This document shows positions 11,570 to 23,660 of a DNA stretch of 64,000 nt, one piece after another (the first letter of the stretch is position 1; each line of letters begins with the position of its first letter). Position numbers and translations under genes: made by a program. The notes below the pieces were generated by a model. It was not told where the DNA came from. It saw only the letters and a program-made list of their open reading frames with translations, and searched no databases. The stretch lies in contig JAQFVV010000012.1 in NCBI GenBank assembly GCA_028023455.1, positions 13,094,364-13,158,363 on the forward strand, in the 5' to 3' direction. Source of the stretch: Epiperipatus broadwayi. Taxonomy: Eukaryota > Onychophora > Udeonychophora > Euonychophora > Peripatidae.

Positions 11570-11680
11570 AGTTTATTGCTCAAGAATCCATAAGAAGTTT
11601 GAACACTCGAGGTGGTGGAGCTGGGCTGAGATTCAACTTTGAACACAGAGACTGCCACTATACCATTATAGCAATGTAAG
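11570..11680 (-). repeat. Degenerate tRNA-like SINE remnant
   Basis: On the minus strand TGGTATAGTGGC (11654-11665) resembles an A box and AGTTGAATCTC (11628-11638) a B box. The interval is only about 15 bases, shorter than in an intact promoter, so an internal deletion is likely. An AATAAA-type tail follows. The patch is clearly less AT-rich than its flanks. Confidence 0.35.
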
Positions 11681-12330
11681 ATTAACTATTCATTTACTGG
11701 ATACATATGCACATACAAAGAGTTATAATTTTTATGATAAATAATAAAAAAAATAGATATTTAATTTCAGTTATTATGTTTTAAAAAAATTAACTTCTCA
11801 AAATGCTGATTCTTAATAGAACTCACTATTGATAATCAATAATTTATTTTAGGATTGGAATGAGAAACAAAAGTCAACCAAAAAGAGATGATAAGTATTT
11901 TCTGGTGTTCCAATTATGCTGCTCATTACAAAGATTTTTTCAGAATTATCATAATTATTTTCATTCAGAAAACTAAAATATACAAGGTAAATTTTTAAAA
12001 AATAAAATACAATGCAAAACTTTACATGTAAGAAACAACTCACTTTTTTATTTCTTCTTCCAATTTTAATTCACTTTTTTTTTTTAAAATTACTGCTCTA
12101 TGAGTCTTTTTCTTTTCCTGTTTAAAATAATAATAAAAAATAAGCTTCTTCAAAAAAGATATAATTTATTAATAAAAATTTTACTAAAAAAAAACAAATT
12201 TAGTCACATTATAGTTAGAGAAAGTAACAAAAAGTTTATACAATCATCTATAAATAAAATGTCTATTAAAACTAATTATATAATTTAAAAACATTATTAT
12301 TAATTGCTTGTTTTTTTTTTCTTTTCATTT

Positions 12331-12349
12331 CTCTCTCTCTCTCTCTCTT
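12331..12349. repeat. (CT)n microsatellite
   Basis: About nine CT units, followed by T-rich sequence. Confidence 0.9.
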
Positions 12350-15300
12350 TTTTAATAGAAAGCACCATAAAGAAAACATAAAAATCAAGCAAGATGATCA
12401 AATTTTGTATTTTGCAAAAAAATTTTTAAAAAATCTGTCTAACATCCATATTTAAATAATGGCTGTATAGAGAAATGAAAATCCAAAATATATATTCCAT
12501 AGGGTAATTTACTTTGATAAATTCATCTTATGATTCCTTTTAGGATTATTCATATTACACTAATGACTTTACAACAATTTACTGATCTTTCAACCATTTT
12601 ATTATGACACCATAATCTCTGACAACCTATTTCTTTCCCTTGACTTGTAATTTTCTCCGTTACTGTTGCTTTCTCTACTTTCTCCTTCAGCAATATGAAG
12701 ATGCAAAATCTCTATAACAAAATATTGCTAAATCAACCTGAAAGCAATAATATCTATTATGATAATTTATGTATATATATATGTATTGTAACCTTATATT
12801 TTGCTAATGGAATTTAATGTAGTTATAATCTGTAAAAAAAATATTAGCTTTCTTTTAGGGTTAAATTAAGTAAATCAGTCACTATTATTGATAAAATGGT
12901 GAGTGATATGATTAAAAATGAATTTATAAAATTTTTTTGGTACTATCTATTATAAAATAGTAAAAATTATACAAAATGTCTTCCAAACAAATTTTGTTAA
13001 CCAATGCATAGCAAAAATATGGGTCTCAATTTTTTTTTCTTTTCAAAAGTGCAGCTGATTTTTTTTTATAGGTTCAAATAGAAATGATACAAACATAAAT
13101 TTAATATACAAAATAGAAGATATTAGAACAATGATAAAATATATTTGAAATATTAATAATTATATTACAAGAATGATAAAACCAATATTACATTCAGGTA
13201 GAATAGAAAAATTTAACATTGCTTTTAAATATAATTATAAAATTATACACTTTAACTCAAATTACGGTAATTAATATATAACTGTATTGAAAAAAGCTTT
13301 CTTACAATTTGTTTTATGTGCTTAGCTGCCTTTCACCTCCTACAAATTATAGATGTATGATAAATTTTATATTACGAGTGGGTGTATATATGTTATTGCT
13401 CATTTACATACAATTTAAATATGAGCTTCAATTAGGGGAAATAGGCCATTTTCTTGAGAGAGGCATGCATGATTCTTTTCTATTGATGGAATTTTTGTGA
13501 TATGGGTCATGCTTCTTTAATTTTTCACTTAAAGTCATTGCATTCAGTGTACACTATGTTAACAGTTGATGGCTTGAAAAGATGACCAGTTGCAGAAAAA
13601 TATGTAAATGTGCAAGTAAAGCTTTAAATTTAGTCAATTTAGAAAGTAACTAGTGTAAAATGATTAAATAAAATTTGTTTTATTGATTATTAAAATTCAA
13701 CTAATTGACTATTATTAGACAAATTTATTAAAAAAATTTTGAGAACTTTAAAATATAATTGAAGATTATTATTGTATAATATTCTAATGCTATAAATTAT
13801 TTATGTATAGAATAAACACTTGCACACTTTAGTTGCACAGTAATAATCTAAAATAAGGTATAACAGTAAATTTTTAAAACAGTAAATATATTATTTAAAT
13901 AATACGGAACATAAATTAAATTGCATATAGTAGTAAACAATGTTTGCAGAGACCTACCTATGATCAGTTTCTAACTAAATGGAAAATGATTAAATAAACA
14001 ACTGTAATCATTTAGTGGCATTTTTACTTATTATGCTATTGAGTTGTTGAGTATAAATTGATGTTATTACTGTTTAATATATAGCTAATATGCTAAATTA
14101 TGTGATATTTTGTTTTTATAAATAATTTTTTTTTAAACTTTTAGTGTAAAAACTGTTTAGATGTCTGTATTGTCCCAAAGATGTTATTATATCAATATCA
14201 GTCGAGAAAGCATCAGTAACTATAAACTTAAGTACAATTTGAGTTAACAAAACAAATTTATTCAATGTTAAGTAATAAAATAGAAAATGGAATAAAGATT
14301 AAACAACAATTAGAAATTTCATTAAAAATATCTAAAAACTATAAATAAGCCTCTGCTTGTTTGTGTCAATTCTAAACATGTATAGTAGATAATTATAATT
14401 CATTGCATTACATCTTAAGTGAAGAAAGTTTTTCATGCACCAATTCTGGCATGATTGCAATATTATGAATGACGAACCTAAACTTTTCCAGTTATCATAT
14501 TAACAGTAGGCAGGCAATCTACTGCTAATGTAGTATGTGAAACTTATTTGCAAATAATTCGGTTCCTTATATACACCAATAAGTTTTAGTAGTGATTTTT
14601 TTTATGAGTCCAATATTGCATAATTATTTGTTAATATATATTTAAATGTATGATTGGCATATGAAACTTTTCTAGAGTATCATAATTAATAAAGGGAATA
14701 CTTTATTCATATAATGTCTGCTTGTATTTATATGATTAAATAATAAGCTTTACTTACATTGCACAAACAGTCCAATATCTAAGGAAAATAATTTAACTAA
14801 ATAACAAAGTTTAGTCAGTGGTATTTTGAAAATCACAAATTCCTTATTGCAATTAGATTTTTATATAATATATCCACTTGGTATATCTGAGACTTCGGGT
14901 TTGAATCTGAACAGAACTCATAATTTATTTTCCAGGTAGCTAATAATTTTCAAGCAAAATTATAATTTTTTTAAAAATGGCAGTATATAGCCAATCCAGA
15001 TAATTATCCAATTATCAATTGGTAAATTGGATATCTAGCTATTCTTAAGTATGGAGTAAATCAAGAATTAAAAAAAAAAACATAAAACCCCTCATCAACC
15101 AGTAGTTACCCAAACTAATGAGCAATAGCTTCACATTCATAGTTCTTCGATGGAAATATGCTAGTGAAGTCTTTATTCTGTAGTAAACTATTTGGTTTTG
15201 TCTTTTTTCGTTTTCATCTAAAGAAATATGAATAAAGGAGTTTTTATTAAGCAATAATAATTATATTGTTAAAATTACTTGTATTTCAATCAAGTTTTTT

Positions 15301-15879
15301 TTCTTTATAAACTCATTTCATTACATATCTGATTAGCCCAAAATATTTGCATAAAAAAACAACTAGAAACTCATTATTAATTAATACATAGCTATTTAGT
15401 TTGGCCATAAATTAGCTACCTAAAAAAAGCCTGAGTTTGTTTGGGAATTCCTTAGTTAACTAAAACATTTCTAAACTTTAATCCAGAATTAAACTTTTGG
15501 CTATGGGAATTGCAGACTAATGCATTAACTTTTCTTCTAATTAAATAAAGATCAATTTGAAATAAATAAGAGTTATGTTTATGCTAAATGTGTGTGTATA
15601 TTTATGTATACACAAAATACATATTATTAGACATAATATTATAATTGTAAAATTATAATGGTAAACAAAATGTATGTGTGTGGATGCCAATGGCATTCAC
15701 AATATTTTATAAAAATATTTGTCTGATTAAATAGTTTAATTAATGGAAAAACTATAAACTAACTTATCAAAAAAGTTAGATGAATCCGAGCAATGGATTA
15801 AGTTAAAGTAAACAAAGCCATTGCTTAAAATAGACAATTCTAAGGTAATTGCGTTATTTGGTCAGGGATTGAATATTAT

Positions 15880-16100
15880 AACTAAAGAGATGACCACCAT
15901 GTGGACAATGGATGGTGAATCAAGGGAGTCGACATTAAAAATGAGAGGATGAAACAGATCTAGAATAGAACGGAGAAAGTTCACTTGCTAAATGAAGCTT
16001 CTGAAAGGCAGATGTGCCATTTCCCGAATGCTCCAGTCAGCTCCTCCTTGACTTAGCCTTGCAGAGAGGTTTACCTCCGGACGTTCAAAAGTAAACATAG
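15880..16100. other. Locally GC-richer patch of unknown nature
   Basis: The stretch has markedly higher complexity and G+C than the flanks and contains CpG dinucleotides. No frame is open along its length, and no splice-site pair or motif identifies it. It could be an old repeat, a regulatory element or an exon remnant. Confidence 0.3.
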
Positions 16101-16565
16101 GAACTGCATAACAGGTCATATTGATATTATTATTAATATTTTGTATGCCTTCAGACCCTTTGTGTTATTTATATATTTGCAATCCAGCAGGCAATAGTAC
16201 TGCTGTACACAGCAGTTTAGAATACATATTTTAAATAAAACAAAAAAATCAGTTGTTGTTTTTTTATCAGTAAAAGTGATTTAAAAAATTATATGAAATG
16301 TTTTTTTAAAAAAATGAAAAAATTAATAATACCTCTAATATTCTATCTTCAACTTTTTCATTCATTGTTTCAATTTGAGAGAGCTAGAATATATATATAT
16401 ATAAAATAATATTTTTATTTCATCCAAAAAAATTTAAACTGATATCCAAAACCAATAAAAATAATAATCATGTACATTTACGCACACAAAAAAGTATATA
16501 ATCATATATATATATAACCAATCAATTTCATGAATTTCCTAATGTATTCAATTAATTTTATATTC

Positions 16566-16917
16566 ATAAACAATGAGCATTGCTAATTACTCAACAAGCT
16601 TTGAGATAAATGCTTAGCCAGAGAAAGCATTTAAAATATTTGTCAGGAAACCTCCCTTAACTTCTGACCAATGGTGTCTGAAAATTTCAGATTTTCCACT
16701 CAATAGATAACTCAGATAAATGCTGACTTTGGGTTGGTATTTTTAGATCTAGTGTCTGAAACTACCCTAGTGCCTCTATGAGGAGTGCCAAAGCACGAAA
16801 CCATTGGTCAGAAGTTGGGGGGGGGGGGTATTTCCTGATAGAGATATTTTAAACACTTTCTCTGGCTAAGCATTTAGCACAAAACTTGTTGAACAATTAG
16901 CAATGCTCATTGTTTAT
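16566..16917. mobile_element. Inverted-repeat MITE (352 bp)
   Basis: Arms 16566-16675 and 16800-16917 are inverted repeats of about 110 bp beginning ataaacaatgagcattgc, separated by a 124-bp loop. The right arm contains a run of about a dozen G where the left arm has CCTCCC. No open frame is present. The long arms and short loop are typical of a nonautonomous DNA element. I could not fix a target duplication because the flanks are (TA)-rich. Confidence 0.8.
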
Positions 16918-18055
16918 ATCTTACAAGCTTAAAAGAAATGAGGTCTGCTTTTTATTTGATTATTTACATTCATAAGGTTGTGAACTATCATTCAGAATCT
17001 TATAAATTGAAAGCAAATGAGAATTGCACTAAGGAATCTGAAAATTTGATTGGCTGCATAATTTCTAATGTAATATCTATTTAATGTACATATAGTGATT
17101 TATAAGTATAGTGCAAGGTAAATATATATTTTTTGGATATATTTTAGGATAGCAGGATATTTTAAAAAGTACTTTATTTAAAAATGAACTATTAGTGAAA
17201 CTCTTTTTGTTGTTTTTACAGAAATTAAGCATACATTTAAAAAATGTTTATCACATAGTGAGAACAAATAATAACAATACAATTACCATAAACATAAGTT
17301 AAAATCAATTAAAGTTTGCAAACAAAAATTAAAATAAAAGATATGTCACTTTGATTTTTCTAACAGGCTGCATTCTCCAAGCAAAAAATGTAATTATTAC
17401 AACATTATCCACATTGTGCCAGAATTGGAATATCTAAGAAAACAAAAATGTGAGGATATAAATAATTGTAGGTCTTGTAATAAAATTGATTTTTTTTAAA
17501 ATACACTTTACTGAAATTCAAGAGTTTGAATAATACTGACAAGACTGCATTTGATGTATAATAGTAATTCAACGCAGCAAATTCCTGTGTTAATATGAGA
17601 CTCATGTTATTAAACTTATGAGTCCAAGGCACCAGCACTAAATTACAATAATGCTTTATCATTTGCTTTGAAATGAAAAACTTAATATATCTAATACATT
17701 GTCCTTACTGAAGTTTGATATGAGTTACAGTATGTGGTAAAATGTCAGCCATGATTTTTTTTTTTTTTGATTTTGATGGTGGACATTTTAACCTATGTAG
17801 CATTGAATTGTATTGCTATGATAATAATATTGATATAAAAATATTTATTATTAATGTAAAATTACCATTCTTTTGTTATTATATGTATTTTTGTTACTGC
17901 ATTCATGATAATAAATTACAAACAATACAACTAAATATCTAAGCTCTAAAATATATTTATTTTATTTGTATAATATTATGCTGGAAATATATCTATGTGA
18001 AAATATATTTCCAGTGTGACATGGTGTGGATACTTTTTATTCACTCTTTAACCAA
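16918..18055. other. AT-rich non-genic stretch
   Basis: No gene seen. It contains a perfect 12-bp-stem hairpin, CTGGAAATATAT (17981-17992) against ATATATTTCCAG (18003-18014), with a 10-base loop. Confidence 0.55.
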
Positions 18056-19132
18056 TTCTAACCAGTATCTCTCAAATAAAAAATTTGTTCTCTCTCCTTT
18101 GGCTTCAATAGAAGTGAATCTAAGATCCTTTTTAGGATTTATTATTATTATTTTTAAAAGTATATAATTGTAAAATGAATAGAACAATGGCCTGAAAGCA
18201 ATTGACTGGATGGGATCATGAAATTTGTAAAAGAAATGATTTATTGAAATATTAAAATTAATTCTTAGCATTTCAAAACCATCAGAATGTTTCTTTATTT
18301 TAAAAACGGACATCACCTGCTTTTCAATAATGAGATCTAAATGTTAACAACAGAAAAATGTACATGGAAATTATATTCACCTACTGATATAATTTTATAA
18401 AGTTGATGGATAGTTCATACATCAGATAAGAAATTAATTCAAATTTCCATAGCATCTTCATGGATGAAACTAGTGACTGTTCACTTGTAATGTTTTATGA
18501 ATTGATTACTTGCTAAATGAGGAATATCTACATTGCACTGTTATAAATTAGTGTCTGTACACCTATAACATTATATAGATGAAATATCTGCTAAATGAAA
18601 AAATAATTTTGGTATTTAGAAGAATTAACAAAATGTGCTTAGAATCTTATAGCTTTTCATGATATTTCTGTTTTATCTGAATAAAACATCGTAAGATCTT
18701 GATTTTTTAAAAGAAACAAACACTAAAACTATGGTACTATTTTAGAAAAGTCATATTACTCAGATTGTTTACTTAGATTTATCATTATTATTGCTATATA
18801 TTATTTTCTCATTAAATAGTTGTATAATTTAGTTAAGTAGTGATCTATTCATGTAACAAAATACAAGAAAATTATATCTTCCTAAGTTTGAATTTATATC
18901 TTGCAGCATAGTAATTATTACTTTAATTTAAAATATTCACTTTTTTTAATTTACCGATTATAAATAAACTTCAGATATATCACGTACATTAGGAATTCAA
19001 AAAGATTACATGGTAATAAGTATTTATTTTATTTTGTTCTGTTAAATTTATATTACCAAATAAGTAGATCGATGTTTGTATATATATATTTCAATTAATT
19101 ATATTTTTATATGAAATATAAAAAAAGATATA

Positions 19133-20283
19133 CACCTGGGTCTCATTTTATGCGAAAGATAGATTCCTCAGAAAACACGCGCAAACGAAATCGTGCAAAA
19201 ATAGACGTAACTTACATTGAAAAAGGGGGGATGCGGTCTGTGATTTTTCAAAATTCGCGTAAAAGCAAAGCACCAATGTAAAATTACTTTAAAATTCGTG
19301 CAAAAAAAAAATAAGGAAATAAAATATGACTAATAAAAAATTTCAAATTTGAAAAAAATTGATACAAGACAAACTTTTTTTAACTATAATATTTAATTTT
19401 ATTCAAAATAATATATTTTTATGCATAATTTACAGTACAGTAATTTATATTTTTTTATACACATTTAAATTATTATCGCTATTTACCCCAAAACATGTTT
19501 GTTTGCAAACTAGTAAAAAATCAGATTCTCATGTGATGTGATGTATTTGGCTTCTCCTTAAACGAAGTCAAGAATATCTCAGCAATTATTCTCACAAGAG
19601 GAAATACAACTAGCGCCAAGTTCACTCTCATGTTGTGTTAATAGTTTTCTGTTGACGACGATGATGATTTTATTAATTGTTTATGAACTTAGACTTATGA
19701 TAATAAAAAGACATTTATTCACCACTGCTGGGAAAAATTTAATTAAAACTAACAACTAAAAATTAAATTCTTATTTTTGCCTTTAATTTTCAATTCCGTT
19801 TAAAAATCAAATTTCGTTTTACATCACATTAATTTCAAGTCGCCCGTAAGTAATTTTTAAATTGTTAATTATAATTAAAAATCAGATTTTAATTTTTAAT
19901 TGTGCCCACTGCTATTACTGATCTTTTAAAAATAAACTTGTGGACACTAAATGATTAATAATTGATTACGTTCTTTTTAAAAAAGCAAAAACAGAATGTG
20001 ATTTAAAATGCAAAATTAACACACACAATGTTTGAACAAATTTACATTATAATTTTGTAAAATTTAATGTGTGTATACATAAAATGTGGAAATCATGATT
20101 TTAATTTCATTATTACATAAAATCTTACTATTATAAAGCACTGAAAATATTGAAATTACTAAGATGAAAGTCGAATTCCAATAATGTGCTATTACTTTCA
20201 ATATAATGTAAGTGTGCAAAATTTATTATTTAAAGTAATAGCAAATCGTGTTAAATAAGTCCGTGTAAAAAGAGACCCAGGTG
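19133..20283. mobile_element. pogo/Tigger-like nonautonomous DNA transposon (1151 bp)
   Basis: The ends are inverted repeats starting CACCTGGGTCTC, continuing ATTTTATGCGAA on the left and TTTTTACACGGA on the right, flanked by TA on both sides (19131-19132, 20284-20285). The paralogous copy at about 33914 lacks the insertion and keeps a single TA, so boundaries and TA duplication are seen directly. Subterminal words of the form AATTCGYGYAAAA recur on the left side. TA targets and TTTTAYGCGAA-like subterminal sequence suit the pogo/Tigger branch of Tc1/mariner. No transposase is recognisable, so it would depend on another copy. Confidence 0.75.
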
Positions 20284-21290
20284 TATATTGAATGCTCTTA
20301 TATTTTGAAAAATATAAAAGTTCTACATTTTTTGTTACATAAACATATGTATTTGTAGTTAGTATCCAATCTATGGCTTAAACTATAATCAGATAATATA
20401 TTGTACATATGTGGAACTTCATCTGGCTCCAATAGGTGCCAGAGTCTATCTTAGCTTAACTTTTTATTTGTAATTTTCTGATTTTTTTAAAAAAAAATAA
20501 TGATAAAAATAGAAGACATGATTTAATTAGTAAATAATGTATGATAATACTTTATAATATTGTAATAATTATTAAATTATATATGATTATGTGTAAATAT
20601 TTCAGCAGCATGTAGGAATTAGTTTGATAGGAGATGTAAGATAGTAAGTTTACTTAAAGAAAATATTTAGGGATAGTTTAAATTAATAAATAGAATTAAA
20701 TGTATTACAAAGTAAGTATTATTTTATTCATTTTTAATGTATAACCTATAATAAGTTAATATTATAAATAAAGTAAATAGTATTAAATTGATTTAAAAAT
20801 AATATCTAAATTTTATGAAAGCAGTCAGATAATATTTCAAGGTTTAATCTAAACTAGTTTTAATCTGTTTAAATAAAAAAATATTTCAAATATAATATTC
20901 ATTGATATTTTTATTTTTGTAGTTTTAAATAAGTTATAATTAGCCAGTAGAATTTAGGTTAATAGGTCATCTGTGTGTATGTGCATGTATGGAAAAGTAT
21001 TAAAAAAATGAATAAATTGTAATTTAAAAACAATATTGATTAAAAACAAATGAATGAATAAAAGTTATTAAAATTAAATATTTAAAAGTTTTGATAAATA
21101 AAACTAGTTCTAATTCTTGTATTTCTTTTATGTCATATTTCTTAAAATGTTGCATAAAATAGTTAATAATTAACTTTTGTTTAGAAACCGTTAATGACCA
21201 TGTGATTTTAGAATATTAGATTAATTATGTCAGTAATCAATTTCACAGCTGATCTGTCAAAGGTGTTAAAGTTAAATTTAAAATCACTTG

Positions 21291-21380
21291 ATTGGTTTTT
21301 AAACTAAATTGACAATTAAGGGGGGAGGGGAAATAGAAATTATCAGATATAAATAGGTGGTTCAGTGGTTATTAGTGTGT
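21291..21380 (+). promoter_or_regulatory. Conserved promoter-like cluster, copy 1
   Basis: ATTGG (inverted CCAAT) at 21291-21295, a GGGGGAGGGG block at 21321-21330 and TATAAATAG at 21348-21356. The paralog has the same three elements (57304, 57337, 57361) with identical 57-base spacing from ATTGG to TATA. A start is expected near 21378. A splice-donor-like AAAAAG/GTAACT lies at 21514/21515, matched by AGAG/GTAATC in the paralog. No coding exon is visible, so a noncoding transcript is the natural reading. Confidence 0.45.
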
Positions 21381-23339
21381 GAGAGCTGCTTGAAAACTCT
21401 TTAAAAAAGAAAAAAATGTAATTTTTTTTTAAAAATTTATTATTTAAAAAGAAAAAGTATGTCTAAAAAGTATAATTAATTGCTCTACAATTATGAACGG
21501 CTAAAACTAAAAAGGTAACTATTTTCTGCTATCAATTTTCAGTGAAATTTTGAAACTATAGTGACCAAAATGTTTAAAGGAAGTTTTGCATCTCATCTTA
21601 TTTACGTATTACATGTCTTTATTTATTTATTGGAAACTGAAATTAAGATACAAACCGTTGGTATTTATATAGCTAAATACCTTTATTGTACTGAACTATT
21701 TTAGATGGAGGATACTTAGTGTTTATCTAATTAAATTAAAACTTAAGCAAGAAAAATTGAAAGAGGTTATAGTGAACTATTATATTTTTTAAAAAAAGTG
21801 TCAATCTCCTTGTTGTAAAATTTATTCAAAGCTGACGTTAACTCTGAAATTTACTACTAATACCTAATGTTGACTTTAAAATATGCTCTTATTTTAATAA
21901 TGTTTATTTCTACAATGTTTTTAGAAGAAAGAAATATACTGCGCTAAAATAAGAAAGAATTAATTTTATCTGCCAAGAGTTAGTATAATTTTTATTAACT
22001 TTGCCTAGTGTTAATTATCTACTTCCAGAAATTGTTGGAGAAAAATAGTGTAAACAACAATTAGTTAAGAATGAATTTTTAAATGATAATGAACTAAAAA
22101 GTTTATTGCTTATACCTTGACCTAAAGTGAAAATAGTTTATTTTAGCTAACTGAAAACAGATGAAAATATGTACTTTAAAAAAATAATTCCCATCTTATG
22201 CTAAGCCATGGGAAGAGAAAGTTATTTGGAAATAGGATTTCAAAATACTGTATGAGAAATAATTTTAAAAAGAGCTGTTTTAAAAAAAAAAACGTTTTAA
22301 AAGAGAAAATCTGAATTAAAAATAATAAAGCTATATTATTGTACATGGAAACCCGGGATTCTATAAAAATGTAATCAGCTGAAGAATTTATTTTTCCAAT
22401 GCCGGCCTATTCTTATTATTTCAATGTTTTAATATTTAGAATATCTTTAAAGAAAGTAAAAATACCCTTAAAGAACTATTAAACATGTTTTGTTTTCTTG
22501 TAGAAACCATTGCCATGCTTATGAATATTTTGACTAGAAGCTTCATCAGATAAATTATCCTCAATAAATTATCTACATGTCTAAAATGGAAAACCAGTGC
22601 GAAGCTGAAACTATGAACTTAAGTTACTGTATCATTTTTTTGTCTTTTATTGGTTTTAAAAAAAAGAAACCAAAAAATATTTATGCTATATCTTTGTTTC
22701 TAAAATATATGTAATACTATTAAGCATAAATATATACCAGGTAAACTAATGTTACAATTTTAATCTTAGTGGGTTTTATTAAAATGAGTAGATAAATATT
22801 CTGCCATTTACAGGTAATTTTTTTAATTTTATTATATTTATTAAGCATTTCACAAGTTAATTTCTACTTGATAATTTCATTCACAGAGATTTAAATATCT
22901 GTCTTAACTTATTTATATGTGATATGTTTCACTGTCTTATTTTAAATTAGCCCAAGAGGTTTATCAGAGAATTTCCATTCATTTGTTTTATGAATGCTAC
23001 ATTAATAATAACTGGAAATATATTTCTTATATGCATTGAGAATTAATATTCTCGCATTTAATTTGCAATCTTTTAAAAGTCCACTAGTCACTATATTTTT
23101 AGTATTTAATATTTTATTATGTATGCATTGTGCCTTTGCCTAAAATTTTTATATGCATTTAATTTTAAAGTATTTATTATAGTAGTCAATTGACAGTTTT
23201 GTTGGTTCTTACATTGAATATATATGTGTCATATTTTTAAACTTATTAGTGATGACTTAATTAGTTCATGTGAAGCATATATTTTGTCATTAGTTAAGTA
23301 TTTGTTAGCCTCATAGAGTTAGGCTTTGTTAATTATTTT

Positions 23340-23660
23340 GAGTATGCTTAATGGAGTAGACAAGGTCCTCCATCCTTATTGTATTGCTTTTCCATGAATT
23401 GATAGTGCTTGTGCTCATAGAGGGTTATTGTATATCCTATAGTTGTATTTTTCAGTAATAATTATCACATTTATAAGCATTGGAATCCCATGAGAGAGGA
23501 TCATGCTTTCCTGTTCCTGATGCACTGTAGACAAGGTCCAGGCATCCTATTTTCTGCCTCAAAGTTAGGTATTTTGAAAGCCACCACATTCTTGTTCAGC
23601 TGTGGAGCACATATGTTCTTATATTTTTTTAGACTATCATTCATGATGAATGAATGCTAG
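23340..23660. other. Conserved GC-richer block in the duplicated unit, copy 1
   Basis: Less AT-rich than its surroundings and especially similar to 59230-59560. The word gtagacaaggtcc occurs twice within it (about 23356 and 23530). Neither strand keeps a shared open frame: the copies differ by single-base indels and have in-frame stops, so this is not protein-coding constraint. It may be an RNA exon, a regulatory element or an old repeat. Confidence 0.4.

Larger units (their letters stand above)
11086..16565. other. AT-rich non-genic stretch with minor repeats
   Basis: No gene recognised. It includes a tRNA-like remnant (11570-11680), a (CT)n tract (12331-12349), a B-box-like word GGTTTGAATCTG near 14900, a less AT-rich patch (15880-16100) and a small perfect inverted repeat ACTGCTGT/ACAGCAGT at 16199-16216. 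Confidence 0.55.

Noticed and set aside
14885-14925. SINE at the word GGTTTGAATCTG
   Set aside because: Only a B-box-like word; no convincing A box at the right distance and no target duplication.
17981-18014. microRNA precursor hairpin
   Set aside because: A perfect 12-bp stem is too short for a microRNA precursor.
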